Position numbers and translations under genes: made by a program | In this document: piece after piece, positions 27,464 to 36,329 of the stretch | Layout: the number at the start of each line of letters is the position of its first letter | Position numbering within the stretch: position 1 is the stretch's first letter | Notes under the pieces: model-generated | Seen by the model: the letters and a program-made list of their open reading frames with translations, nothing else | Told to the model about the DNA's origin: nothing | Databases searched by the model: none | Assembly: GCF_001426685.1 (NCBI RefSeq) | Contig: NZ_LMFB01000036.1 | Span: forward strand, 17,557 to 81,556 | Direction of reading: 5' to 3' | Length of the DNA: 64,000 nucleotides | From: Rhizobium sp. Root483D2 | GTDB lineage: Bacteria > Pseudomonadota > Alphaproteobacteria > Rhizobiales > Rhizobiaceae

Positions 27464-28279
27464 CTACTGCGCCGCGAGATCGGTCGTGCGCAGGAAGTCG
27501 AGCGTCACCTGTCCTGCCGCCGCTATGCGATCTTCGACAGACCAGTCCTGCTGGTCGCGATGCGGCGCTTCGAGCGAAACAGAGCAATCCTTTGGCAGGA
27601 GCGCCAGCATGTCTCGAAGCGGCAGGCCGCCCTGCCCCGGATAAAGCCGCGCCTCGCGGCTCTCTACCATTTTTTCGGCCTCGGTTTCGGGAATCGCTGC
27701 CGGCGCGTCGCAGATATGGAAATGCCCGATGATCGAGCGATCGGGCATTGCGACGAGGTCGGCGATGCCGGCGCCGCTGCGACTGAGGTGGACCGCGTCG
27801 ATCAGCAGCCGCGCATTAGGATGATTGACCTTCGCATGAACCGACAGCGCAGCGGCGAGCGTCTTCATGCCGCGATACGGCATGAATTCCATTGCCATGC
27901 GAATGCCGTGGCTAGCCGATGCCTCGGCGAGCCAGCCGTAGTTTTCCGCTAGCCGTCCCAGATCGTCGTCGATTCCGGCAGAGACAATCACGCCCGCGTT
28001 CAACGCTGCCGCCGCCTCCAGCGCACGGGCAAAATCGTCGCGCTTGAAGTCGGCCCCGATCCCGAAGGATTCCGCTTCGAAAATCCGGATGCCCTGATCC
28101 TCGGCCCGCGCCCGCAGGCTGCGAATGCGCGGCCAGTCGCCGGTGACGGGATATTGGTCCGGCGCGTGGCGCGGCGGAAAGATCCGCAGCCCGACGCCCT
28201 CGAAGCCGCCCCTGGCGGCCGCATCGACCATTCGCTCCGGCTCGGCGTTGAGCGCCGTCATGTGAGAAACGCTGATCAT
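27464..28279 (-). CDS. Sugar phosphate isomerase/epimerase-like TIM-barrel protein
   Basis: This 271-residue protein belongs to the xylose isomerase-like/AP endonuclease 2 TIM-barrel superfamily. Metal-ligand positions are suggested by AMEFMPYRGMKT near residue 130, RLLIDAVHLSRSG near 158, GHFHICDAP near 185 and SVSLEAPHRD near 237. The superfamily includes 3-dehydroshikimate dehydratases (AsbF/QuiC type). With a dehydroquinase-family gene divergent from this operon, that activity is a testable possibility rather than a firm call. A paralogue lies at 35504-36319. Confidence 0.8.
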   Translation of the reverse strand: MISVSHMTALNAEPERMVDAAARGGFEGVGLRIFPPRHAPDQYPVTGDWPRIRSLRARAEDQGIRIFEAESFGIGADFKRDDFARALEAAAALNAGVIVSAGIDDDLGRLAENYGWLAEASASHGIRMAMEFMPYRGMKTLAAALSVHAKVNHPNARLLIDAVHLSRSGAGIADLVAMPDRSIIGHFHICDAPAAIPETEAEKMVESREARLYPGQGGLPLRDMLALLPKDCSVSLEAPHRDQQDWSVEDRIAAAGQVTLDFLRTTDLAAQ

Positions 28280-28285
28280 GGGGCC

Positions 28286-29275
28286 TCAGAAGGTAAGATT
28301 GGCGTCTTTGATGATCTTGCCGTAGAGCGTGTGGTCGGCATTGAGCTTGACCAGGAAATCCTGCGGCGCCGAGGCGACCGGCATGAGGCCCGCAACCGCC
28401 ATGCGATCCGTCAGATCTTTGTTCTGATAGCAGTCCGCGATGGCCTTCTGCAGCGCTTGGATGACCTCCGACGGCGTCCCCTTCGGCGCCGAGGCGCTGA
28501 TCCAGAACGACATCTGGTCGACATCCGCGAGGCCGAATTCCGTCGATGCTGGGACATCTGGCAATTGCGGCGCCCGCTGCGGCGCGCAATTGAGAATGGC
28601 CTTCAACTGGCCTGCCTTCACGTAAGGCTCTGCCTGGCCGACTGAGATGAAGGTGCACTGCGCCTGATTGGCGAGAAGATCGGTCATCGCAGGCGCGCCG
28701 CCCTTGTACTGGACCGTGTTCAGCTTGATGCCAGCGCGCAGCGAGAGCAGCTCGCCTAGCAAATGATTGACCGACCCGACGCCGGCGCAGGCATGGACCA
28801 GCTTGCCGGGTTCTGTCTTGGCCAGCGCCACGAACTCGTCCCATGTATTGGCCGGCGTTTCCTTGCTGACCAGCAGCACATAGCTCGACTGGGTCGCAAG
28901 CGTGATGTGATCGAGATCCGTGATCGGATTAAAGGCGAGATCCGGAAAGGCGTAGGATGCCGCCGCCATTGCCGAGGCGGTGCTGAACAGCACGGTGTAG
29001 CCGTCGGGCTTGGCATCGACCACTTTCTGCGTGGCGATATTGCCGTTGGCGCCCGTGCGGTTCTCGACAAGGATTGGCGTGCCAAGCTTTTCGGACAGGA
29101 AAGGCGACAGGAGCCGAACATAGGCGTCCAGGCCGCCGCCCGCGGGAAAGCCGAGAATGGCCGTGATTGGACGGGCGGGCCATGTTGTGGCGAATGACAG
29201 GCGCGGCATGGCAAGCAGTCCGGCTCCGGCGGCAAGGCCACAAAGCAGGTGACGGCGGGTGATCGTGTTGTCCAT
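28286..29275 (-). CDS. TTT transporter periplasmic binding protein (TctC/Bug family)
   Basis: This 329-residue protein is a Bug-type extracytoplasmic receptor. Residues 1-29 form a signal peptide with RR (MDNTITRRHLLCGLAAGAGL), followed by WPARPITAILGFPAGGGLD and VENRTGANGNIATQ, which are family landmarks. The start at 29275 is preceded by GGGAGG. It is the first gene of the long minus-strand operon that also encodes the matching TctA and TctB. Confidence 0.88.
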   Translation of the reverse strand: MDNTITRRHLLCGLAAGAGLLAMPRLSFATTWPARPITAILGFPAGGGLDAYVRLLSPFLSEKLGTPILVENRTGANGNIATQKVVDAKPDGYTVLFSTASAMAAASYAFPDLAFNPITDLDHITLATQSSYVLLVSKETPANTWDEFVALAKTEPGKLVHACAGVGSVNHLLGELLSLRAGIKLNTVQYKGGAPAMTDLLANQAQCTFISVGQAEPYVKAGQLKAILNCAPQRAPQLPDVPASTEFGLADVDQMSFWISASAPKGTPSEVIQALQKAIADCYQNKDLTDRMAVAGLMPVASAPQDFLVKLNADHTLYGKIIKDANLTF

Positions 29276-29338
29276 GGTATCCTCCCGATACGGTCCCGAA
29301 GACGGGTTGCAGTCATACTGGCGATCAGCCATGTCCAC

Positions 29339-29381
29339 GACAAATAGCAATTGTCTTCGACAGACCGAAGCAATTTGTCTT
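29339..29381. promoter_or_regulatory. Repeated TTGTCTT motifs in divergent control region
   Basis: The 255-bp region between the divergent tctC and aroQ-like genes holds a GACAA-N7-TTGTC inverted repeat (29339-29355). A direct repeat of TTGTCTT also occurs, at 29351-29357 and 29375-29381, 24 bp apart. This spacing is compatible with a LysR dimer-of-dimers site. Two LysR genes (18789-19724 and 31190-32131) are candidate regulators. The assignment is inferred from position and repeat structure. Confidence 0.4.
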
Positions 29382-29530
29382 GGATCGCAAGCCATCACGC
29401 CGACCGCGCCCGATGCAAGGAAAACATATGACAGACAACGGCTTTTAACTCTGGACGGTTTTGGGAGCCCCGCCTATCAAGACCGTCAAGCCGGGCCTGC
29501 GCCCGATCAGTCGACAGAGGGAGGAATGCC

Positions 29531-29992
29531 ATGACCCAGCCGAAGATCCTGTGCCTGAACGGGCCAAACCTGAATATGCTGGGTGTCCGCGAACCGGAAC
29601 TGTACGGTCGCTCGACGCTCGCCGATGTGGAAGCCGCCGTGCGCGCCAAGGCCGAACCTCTCGGCATGGAGATCGATTTCAGGCAGTCGAATTTTGAAGG
29701 CGAACTGGTCACCTGGATCCAGCAGGCCCATGGCGTCATCGATGGTGTCATCATCAATCCAGCCGCCTATACCCACACGTCGATCGCCATTGCCGATGCA
29801 TTGCGGATCCTGACGGTGCCGATCATCGAACTGCATTTCAACAATTCCTATCGCCATGCTGACCGCGCTTTCCGTCATCTGTCGCATGTCCGGCCGGTTG
29901 CGACGGGCGTTATTTTCGGCTTTGGCGCTGCCGGCTACATCGTCGCCGTCGAGGCGATGAACAATCTGCTTAACCCGCCCTTCCCCAAGTGA
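29531..29992 (+). CDS. Type II 3-dehydroquinate dehydratase family protein, divergent active site
   Basis: This 153-residue protein has the dodecameric type II dehydroquinase fold signature: LNGPNLNMLGVREPELYG (residues 9-26, with the flexible-loop arginine and tyrosine), NPAAYTHTSIAIADAL (76-91) and FGFGAAGY near 129-136. The active-site block normally reading H-x-SN-x-HxRE-xFR is here HFNNSYRHADRAFRH (102-116). It is two residues longer and lacks the SN and RE pairs. It heads a catabolic operon rather than lying near aro genes, so it could dehydrate dehydroquinate for catabolism or act on a related cyclic acid. Confidence 0.8.
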   Translation: MTQPKILCLNGPNLNMLGVREPELYGRSTLADVEAAVRAKAEPLGMEIDFRQSNFEGELVTWIQQAHGVIDGVIINPAAYTHTSIAIADALRILTVPIIELHFNNSYRHADRAFRHLSHVRPVATGVIFGFGAAGYIVAVEAMNNLLNPPFPK

Positions 29993-30064
29993 AGACGTGG
30001 GTTCGACAGCCTGCGACACCGCGATTGAAACGCGTAACGTCGCCTTTTGCCTTGGAGGATACAT

Positions 30065-31120
30065 ATGGGCACTCCCGTCAGGATCGCATTTATCGGCGCC
30101 GGTATCATGGGCCGCCATCACCTTGCTGTAGCCGAGCGCAATCCGGAGATCGAGATTGCCGGCGTCGCCGAATTCAATCCTGAGACCCGCGAGACGCTGG
30201 CGGCCAAAGGGATCCCCACCTTTGTCGACCACAAGCACATGCTGGCTGCGGTCAAACCAGACGGCGTGGTGATCTCCACCCCTAACGCCTATCACGCGCC
30301 GGCCGCAATCGATTGCGTCGAAGCCGGCGCCGTACCCCTGATCGAAAAGCCGGTCGCCGACACGCTGGATGCCGGCCTGCGGCTGCGCGACGCTCTTAAG
30401 GGCACCGACCTGCCCGCCCTCGTCGGCCATCACCGCCGTCACAACCCGATCATCGCGGCCGCCGCTGCCCATGTGCAGGCCGGTGGCCTCGGCCGCGTGC
30501 TGGCGCTCAACGGCATGTGGCTGCGTCGCAAGCCCGACGAATACTACAAGGAGGCCTGGAAGACGGATCCGGCGCTCGGCGGCGGCACGCTTCTGATCAA
30601 TGCCATCCACGACGTCGACAGCCTGCGCGCAATCTGCGGCGAGATCGACACCGTGCAGGCAATGACCTCATCGGTCTCCCGCGGCTTTGCGGTGGAGGAC
30701 ACCGCGGCCGTGCTCCTGCGCTTTGAAAGCGGCGCGCTCGGCACATTCGTCATCTCCGACAATGTCGTCGCACCCTGGTGCTGGGAAATGACCTCGCAGG
30801 AGGATTCGCGCTTTGCCTGGCAGCCGGAGGATTGCTACGTCATCTGCGGCACGGAAGGCTCATTGTCGGTCCCGACGCTGGAAACCTGGACCAATTCCCC
30901 CAATGGCGGTCGCGACGCGACCTTCATCCGCCGCAAGCTTTATCATGTGGAGGCGGAATCGATGGAACTCCAGATGGCCCATTTCGTTCGGGTAATCCGG
31001 CGCGAGGAGCCGCCGCTGGTCGGTGTCAATTCGGCACTTGGCACGCTTGCCGCAACGCTCGCAGTCTCCCTGTCGGCAAAACGCGGAACGGCGATCCGCA
31101 TCGCAGACCTGCTTGCCTGA
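30065..31120 (+). CDS. Gfo/Idh/MocA-family NAD(P)-dependent oxidoreductase
   Basis: This 351-residue protein has a Rossmann motif (RIAFIGAGIMGRHHLAVAER, residues 6-25) and the family's EKP motif (VPLIEKPVAD near residue 96), whose lysine is catalytic. The C-terminal beta-sheet domain includes GGGTLLINAIHDVDSLRAI near residue 176. The ATG at 30065 has GGAGG upstream. Family members oxidise sugars, inositols or quinate/shikimate-type polyols. Next to a dehydroquinase-like gene, a cyclic hydroxy acid is a reasonable substrate guess. Confidence 0.87.
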   Translation: MGTPVRIAFIGAGIMGRHHLAVAERNPEIEIAGVAEFNPETRETLAAKGIPTFVDHKHMLAAVKPDGVVISTPNAYHAPAAIDCVEAGAVPLIEKPVADTLDAGLRLRDALKGTDLPALVGHHRRHNPIIAAAAAHVQAGGLGRVLALNGMWLRRKPDEYYKEAWKTDPALGGGTLLINAIHDVDSLRAICGEIDTVQAMTSSVSRGFAVEDTAAVLLRFESGALGTFVISDNVVAPWCWEMTSQEDSRFAWQPEDCYVICGTEGSLSVPTLETWTNSPNGGRDATFIRRKLYHVEAESMELQMAHFVRVIRREEPPLVGVNSALGTLAATLAVSLSAKRGTAIRIADLLA

Positions 31121-31189
31121 GCGCCTCTGACGGGGCTTGCTCCGGCATCGCCGCTTGCTTATCCTCGCGCCCAGAGGAGACGATGCGCC

Positions 31190-32131
31190 ATGAATTTGCG
31201 TCAGCTACGCTACTTCGCCCAGACGGTCGAAGCGGGAAACATCACCCGCGCGGCCGAACAGCTCTACGTCGCGCAGCCGGCACTCGGCCTGCAGATCCGT
31301 CAGCTCGAGGAAGAGCTTGGCGTGCCGCTTCTGATCCGCCATTCGCGCGGCGTTACCGCGACCGAGGCAGGCAAGCTGCTCTACGATCGCGCCCGCGATG
31401 TGCTTCGGCAGGTGGATTCTATCAAGCAGGAGGTCATGGCCCATACCAGCACCGCCGCCGAAAGCATCACGCTGGGTCTGACGCCGGGCCTCGGGAAGTT
31501 GTTCGGTGCCGGGCTGATGGTACGGGTCCGCGACGACATGCAGGGCGTCAGCCTGAGTGTTGTCGAGGAAATGTCCTTCGTTTTGATCGATGCGATCGAG
31601 CGCGACGAGGTCCATCTCGCCTTGGCCTATGAAGTGACCGAACGTCCGGGGCTGGCACGGGTCCCGCTGTTCGACGAGGAATTGCTTTTCGTAACCGCGG
31701 ATGGATCAGAAACCGGACCTATCGCCCTGCGCGACGTCCTGAAGCAACCCATGGTTCTGGCCGGAGAGCGTGACCATGTTCATCAATTGGTGACGCAGGC
31801 GGCGGAGAAACTGGGCATCGAGCCTATCATCGGCTTTGAAGCCTCTTCGGTTAGCATCATGAAATCGCTTGTCGTCGAGGGCTCGGCCGTGAGCATCATG
31901 CCCTATGGCAGCGTCATCGGCGAATTGCAGCGCGGCGAGCTGACTGGGCGCAAGATCGAGGACGGACAGCTGGTGCGCACGCTTTACCTCGTTCATTCCT
32001 CGCGGCGGGTTCCACTGATCCACGAGGACGAACTGGTCGAACTGATTAAGCTCCATATCCGCAGCGCGCTGCGCAAGGTCGAGCCAATGGTTAACCCGCG
32101 CGAGGGACTGGCGCCGAAACTGGTGGATTAG
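31190..32131 (+). CDS. LysR-family regulator (Nac/CynR-like)
   Basis: This 313-residue regulator has its winged helix at residues 1-60 (MNLRQLRYFAQTVEAGNITR, then VAQPALGLQIRQLEEELGVP), similar to the Nac-type LysR branch. The effector domain spans about residues 90-295. It lies within the plus-strand catabolic operon, 69 bp after the Gfo/Idh gene and 171 bp before the SnoaL-like gene. An AGGAGA precedes the start. It probably controls the divergent promoter region near 29.3 kb or the genes downstream of it. Confidence 0.88.
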   Translation: MNLRQLRYFAQTVEAGNITRAAEQLYVAQPALGLQIRQLEEELGVPLLIRHSRGVTATEAGKLLYDRARDVLRQVDSIKQEVMAHTSTAAESITLGLTPGLGKLFGAGLMVRVRDDMQGVSLSVVEEMSFVLIDAIERDEVHLALAYEVTERPGLARVPLFDEELLFVTADGSETGPIALRDVLKQPMVLAGERDHVHQLVTQAAEKLGIEPIIGFEASSVSIMKSLVVEGSAVSIMPYGSVIGELQRGELTGRKIEDGQLVRTLYLVHSSRRVPLIHEDELVELIKLHIRSALRKVEPMVNPREGLAPKLVD

Positions 32132-32302
32132 TAACCCCGGTATCTTTCCCGCCAAGCAATCGCGGTTTCGCACGAAAACCGAGACACTATTGGACCCGCG
32201 CCATCCGCGCCGCCTAGATAGTCGCAGAGGAGACCACGGCGATTGTAGGCGGACGACGCGATGCGTCGGCCGCAGGCGGCAGCCGTCTTGCGGAGTATAT
32301 CC

Positions 32303-32755
32303 ATGTTGAACGACTTCATTCCGGCGGAGGACGAGCGCCGGATCCACCGCCTTTACGCGCTATACTGTCACTACTTCAATCATGGAGAGGCCGAAAAATG
32401 GGTGGAGCTTTTTGCACCTAATGGCACCTTCACCCGCTTGAACGCGAGCGCTGCGGTTCCCGGCAAGACGGCAAACCCAGCCGGTTCGACGGTCGGGCAC
32501 GAAGCCCTGCTCGACTTAGCCAGGGGCCGGCGCGAAATGTTCCGCGGGCTGGTGCGTCACCAGCAGACCGACATCGTCCTGACCCCTGGCACGGATGGCG
32601 ATTATGTCGACGGCATTTCCTTCATCCTGCTGACCGACTGGCGCGAGGGCGCCGGTCTCTTGCGCGCCGTCGGCGATTGCAGGGCCGCTTTCGTGCGGCT
32701 GACCGAGGGCTGGCGCTTCCAGTCGATTGAACTGTCTACTTTGCCGCGTTCCTGA
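32303..32755 (+). CDS. SnoaL/NTF2-like small protein
   Basis: This 150-residue protein begins MLNDFIPAEDERRIHRLYAL and has an NTF2-like cone-fold pattern: a helix with YCHYFNHGEAEKWVELFAPNGTF (residues 20-42) and a LVRHQQTDIVL strand region near 87-97. The start at 32303 has GGAG 7 nt upstream. SnoaL-like proteins in aromatic clusters are usually small cyclases, isomerases or dioxygenase beta-like subunits. The precise role here is unknown, although its place between two dehydrogenases points to metabolism. Confidence 0.75.
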   Translation: MLNDFIPAEDERRIHRLYALYCHYFNHGEAEKWVELFAPNGTFTRLNASAAVPGKTANPAGSTVGHEALLDLARGRREMFRGLVRHQQTDIVLTPGTDGDYVDGISFILLTDWREGAGLLRAVGDCRAAFVRLTEGWRFQSIELSTLPRS

Positions 32756-32781
32756 GCGGCGTGTTTTAGGAGGAGAAGACC

Positions 32782-33765
32782 ATGAGATTTGCAGTTATCG
32801 GATCGCTCGGCTGGGCCGGGTCGCGGCATGTCAACGCACTTGCAGAGATGGGCCATGATATCGTCGCCCTGATCGACCCAGGCGCCGGCTGCGGCGCACA
32901 GGCGGAAAAGGTCGGTGCGAAGGCTTTGAGATCCCTCGACGAGTTGGACTTCGACAGCATCGACGCCGCAACGCTTGCCCTGCCGCCGCACCTGCATCCC
33001 AACCTGACGCGCCGTCTGGCGCTGGCGGGGAAGCACGTCATGTGCGAAAAGCCGATGGCGCCGGACACGACGGAGGCTCTGGCCCTGGTCGAGTTTGCCC
33101 GGACCGTGCCGGTTACTATCATGCCGGGCTACCTTCTGCGAACCAACCCGCATATCAGGGGCTTTCTCGACGCGTTGCGCGGCATGGGCAATCTGCGGCG
33201 GGTGCATTTGTCGACCAACGTTCGCAAGCCTTCAATGGCGGGCTGGCGCAGCGCGCCAGTCATTGGCGGCGCGCTTCTCGTTAACGCCATTCACCAGATC
33301 GATCTGGCCACATGGTTCGCCGGCGAAAAGCTGACGCCGCGTTTTGCACAGCTCGACAACGTGCATTTCGAGGCGCCGACCGAGGATCTCTTCTTCACCT
33401 CGCTCGTTTCGCCGTCCGGTGTCACCGCAACGGTCCTCAGCAGCTGGTCGCCGAACCCGCCGATCTGCGACGACGGCCTGATGATTACCGACGCTGGCCG
33501 GCTCCGCATCGAGGCCGAAACGGATGAGGGGTCGATCGTCCTGACCGCCACAGGATATCGCAAGAACGGCGAGGATGTCACGCTTCCGGGCGTCGCCGGT
33601 GTCAACCAGTTCATCAAGGAACTGGAGCATTTCGTCGACGCGATCGAGAACGGTACGCCGCTCTGGGTCACGGTCGAGGACAATTACGACGTGCAAAAAC
33701 TGATCGAGGATTGCCGCGCCGTGGCCATCCCGCCAGCCGGCCGGGTGGCGCAGCGGGTCGCTTGA
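32782..33765 (+). CDS. Gfo/Idh/MocA-family NAD(P)-dependent oxidoreductase
   Basis: This 327-residue protein is a second member of the family in this operon. It shows MRFAVIGSLGWAGSRHVNAL at residues 1-20, HVMCEKPMAPDTTEA near residue 88 with the catalytic lysine, and GGALLVNAIHQIDLATWFAG near residue 157. AGGAGGAG lies about 8 nt before the start. Its low similarity by eye to the Gfo/Idh at 30065 suggests a different substrate or step rather than a recent duplication. Confidence 0.87.
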   Translation: MRFAVIGSLGWAGSRHVNALAEMGHDIVALIDPGAGCGAQAEKVGAKALRSLDELDFDSIDAATLALPPHLHPNLTRRLALAGKHVMCEKPMAPDTTEALALVEFARTVPVTIMPGYLLRTNPHIRGFLDALRGMGNLRRVHLSTNVRKPSMAGWRSAPVIGGALLVNAIHQIDLATWFAGEKLTPRFAQLDNVHFEAPTEDLFFTSLVSPSGVTATVLSSWSPNPPICDDGLMITDAGRLRIEAETDEGSIVLTATGYRKNGEDVTLPGVAGVNQFIKELEHFVDAIENGTPLWVTVEDNYDVQKLIEDCRAVAIPPAGRVAQRVA

Positions 33766-33767
33766 CC

Positions 33768-35507
33768 ATGCTTGGACCCGCAGCGCCAGCCGCTAAGCAG
33801 GCAAAAGGTCAGGCCTATTGCCCTTCGGAAACCGATGTGATCGTCATCGGCGCGGGGGCTGCCGGGCTCGCCGCTGCCGTCGCTGCAAAGGAGATGGGAC
33901 TGGAGGTCGTCATCCTCGAAAAGGAACCTGTCTTCGGCGGCACGTCCGCGCTCTCCGGCGCTGCCATCTGGATCCCGTTGCATGACAAGGACACGAGCGA
34001 TGACGATGAAGGCAAGGTACTGACCTATCTCGATGCGCTGGCCGACCCCGACGACCGGCCGCGGCGGGAAGCCTTTACACGCAACGCCGGTACGGCACTC
34101 GCGTTCTTTCATAAGTGCGGCGCGCTGCGATACACGCCCCGGGTGATTGCGCCGGATTACCATCCGGAGCTTGTCGGCGCCTCGGACACGGGCCGGGTCC
34201 TGGATGTCGATATCTTCGACGGCCGGGCGCTCGGACATCGTTTGCGCCAACTTCGACAACCGCTGGCCAGCCATCTCGTCTTCGGCGGGATGATGGTCAA
34301 CCGGGCGGACGTGCAGACCCTGCTCGGCTTCGGCCGGACCGTCGGTGCAACCCGGCGCGGTCTTTCGCTGCTCGCTCGCTATCTCGGCGACAGGTTGACC
34401 GGCTGGCGGCGGGGCACTCGGCTGGTGGTGGGTAGCGCTCTGGTCGGACAGCTGGCGAATGCCGTTTTCAGGCAGCGAATACCGTTACTCCTTGGCGTCG
34501 GTGTCCGTCGGTTGACCCTATGCGATGGGCGGGTGACCGGCGCGCAGATCGACATCGATGGCGTTGCGGGTCATCTCCACGCCCGCAGGGCCGTGATTCT
34601 TGCAACCGGCGGATTTTCAGGCAATGCGAAAATGTCGCTTGCACATCGAGACCCGAGCGTTCCCCATCTCAGCATGGCAAGCGCCTCGTCCGATGGTGGC
34701 GGCATCGCACTGGCGCAGTCGGTCGGCGGCCGGCTGGCCGAGACCGGCTCCAGCACTTTCTTTCGCGCGCCGGTCTCCATTCATCGTCGGCGACAATCGG
34801 AAATTGCCCGCATCGCTCATCTGGTGCTAGACCGCGCAAAGCCCGGGGTCATCGCCGTGGACCGCCACGGGCGTCGTTTTACCAACGAAGCCGATTCCTA
34901 TCATCGCTTCGGCACGGCCCTCAGCCGCCTGAAATCCTTGGCACCGGGCGAACCCACCGCTTGGCTGATATGCGACGCGCGGGCGCTGAAGCGCTATGGG
35001 TTGGGGCTTGCGCGGCCGTTCCCCGCCCATCTGGGCAATGGCAAACTGGTCCGCGACGGTTATCTGATCGAAGCACCCACAATCATCGCACTGGCCGGAA
35101 AACTGGGTCTGCCGGCCGAACAGTTGGCGGAGACGATCGCGTCTCATGCAGCGGCGGCACGCAACGGCCGGGATCCCGACTTCGGCAAGGGCGACAGTGG
35201 CCACAACCGGGCGCTGGGCGATCCCACCATCGTGCCAAATCCCTGTCTTGCACCGATCGATCTGGCACCGTTTTACGCGGTGGCGGTCTACAGCGGCGAT
35301 CTCGGCACGGCACGCGGGTTGCGCACGGACGCCAACGCCCGTGTGTTGAACAAAGCCGATGCACCGGTCGCCGGCCTTTACGCCATCGGCAACGACATGC
35401 ACTCAATCATGGGCGGCGCCTATCCCGGCCCAGGCATCACGCTCGGGCCGGCCCTAGTCTTCGCCTGGATCGCCGCTAACGCCATCGCCGAAGGAGACCC
35501 GTCATGA
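33768..35507 (+). CDS. FAD-dependent dehydrogenase (3-ketosteroid delta-1-dehydrogenase/fumarate reductase-like)
   Basis: This 579-residue flavoprotein has an N-terminal FAD motif (VIVIGAGAAGLAAAVAAKE, residues 25-43), then ILEKEPVFGGTSALSGAAIW around residues 48-67. The C-terminal GGAYPGPGITLGPALVFA near residue 550 closes the FAD site. This is the KstD/fumarate reductase flavoprotein fold, whose members introduce or remove carbon-carbon double bonds next to a carbonyl, for example during aromatisation of a ring. The start at 33768 is two bases after the previous stop. The next gene overlaps its stop by 4 bp. Confidence 0.85.
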   Translation: MLGPAAPAAKQAKGQAYCPSETDVIVIGAGAAGLAAAVAAKEMGLEVVILEKEPVFGGTSALSGAAIWIPLHDKDTSDDDEGKVLTYLDALADPDDRPRREAFTRNAGTALAFFHKCGALRYTPRVIAPDYHPELVGASDTGRVLDVDIFDGRALGHRLRQLRQPLASHLVFGGMMVNRADVQTLLGFGRTVGATRRGLSLLARYLGDRLTGWRRGTRLVVGSALVGQLANAVFRQRIPLLLGVGVRRLTLCDGRVTGAQIDIDGVAGHLHARRAVILATGGFSGNAKMSLAHRDPSVPHLSMASASSDGGGIALAQSVGGRLAETGSSTFFRAPVSIHRRRQSEIARIAHLVLDRAKPGVIAVDRHGRRFTNEADSYHRFGTALSRLKSLAPGEPTAWLICDARALKRYGLGLARPFPAHLGNGKLVRDGYLIEAPTIIALAGKLGLPAEQLAETIASHAAAARNGRDPDFGKGDSGHNRALGDPTIVPNPCLAPIDLAPFYAVAVYSGDLGTARGLRTDANARVLNKADAPVAGLYAIGNDMHSIMGGAYPGPGITLGPALVFAWIAANAIAEGDPS

Positions 35508-36319
35508 ACCCTGCCCATCTATCGCTTGCACAGCTTGGCATGAACGACGAGGGACCGATTGCGCTGATCGAGGCCGCGGCCGACGCGGGCTTCGGCGCCG
35601 TCGGGCTGCCGCTGCGCTCCGGCGCGTTGCGAAAGCTGAAGGTAGATATCGTGGGGAATGCGCCGCTTGTCCGCGAGATCGTCGCCGCCTGCCGCGACAC
35701 GGACGTCACTGTCTTCGATGTCGAAGCCTTGGTTCTCGGTCATCTGCCAGAGCCGGAGGCGCTGAAGCAGACCCTTGAAACCGCGGCCATGCTCGGCGCC
35801 TCACGCATTTCCTGTCTCGGTTTCGAACCGGACCATGGGCCGGGCGATATCCCGCCGGAAGGCGACGCCGGAAAACTAGCGGAAATCTGCACGCTGGCCG
35901 CACAGTTCGGCCTTCGTGTCGGCGTGGAATTCATGGCTTTCCGTTCCATCGGCAGTCTTGCAGCAGCCGTGGACATCGTCGAGCGATCTGGCGCGCAGAA
36001 TGCCGGCATCGTTCTCGACGCCTTGCATGTGCAGCGAACCGGGGCGGGATCGTCGGATATTGCGGCGCTCAAACCGGGCATCGTTTCCCACCTTCAGATC
36101 TGCGACGCCTCCGCCGTGTCGCCGGCGCAAAAAGATCTTGCGGACGAGGCACGCGGTGCACGGCTGCTGCCCGGCGAAGGCGTCGTTCCGCTGGCGGCAA
36201 TCATTGCCGCCCTACCGCTCGGCACCGCGATGTCGCTCGAAATTCCGGTGGCCGCCCTTGCCGGCATTCCCGTGCGCGAGCGCGCAAGGATCGGCGCGGC
36301 CTCGGTCGCATGGCTGTGA
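35504..36319 (+). CDS. Sugar phosphate isomerase/epimerase-like TIM-barrel protein
   Basis: This 271-residue protein is the same size and family as the one at 27464-28279, but on the opposite arm. Metal-site stretches are VGVEFMAFRSIGSLAAAVDI near residue 140, AGIVLDALHVQRTGAG near 168, SHLQICDASAV near 196 and MSLEIPVAAL near 246. The start overlaps the flavoprotein stop (ATGA). The shared spacing of these blocks with the paralogue suggests related reactions. A dehydratase or isomerase role on a cyclic hydroxy acid is possible. Confidence 0.8.
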   Translation: MNPAHLSLAQLGMNDEGPIALIEAAADAGFGAVGLPLRSGALRKLKVDIVGNAPLVREIVAACRDTDVTVFDVEALVLGHLPEPEALKQTLETAAMLGASRISCLGFEPDHGPGDIPPEGDAGKLAEICTLAAQFGLRVGVEFMAFRSIGSLAAAVDIVERSGAQNAGIVLDALHVQRTGAGSSDIAALKPGIVSHLQICDASAVSPAQKDLADEARGARLLPGEGVVPLAAIIAALPLGTAMSLEIPVAALAGIPVRERARIGAASVAWL

Positions 36320-36329
36320 AGGAGACATT

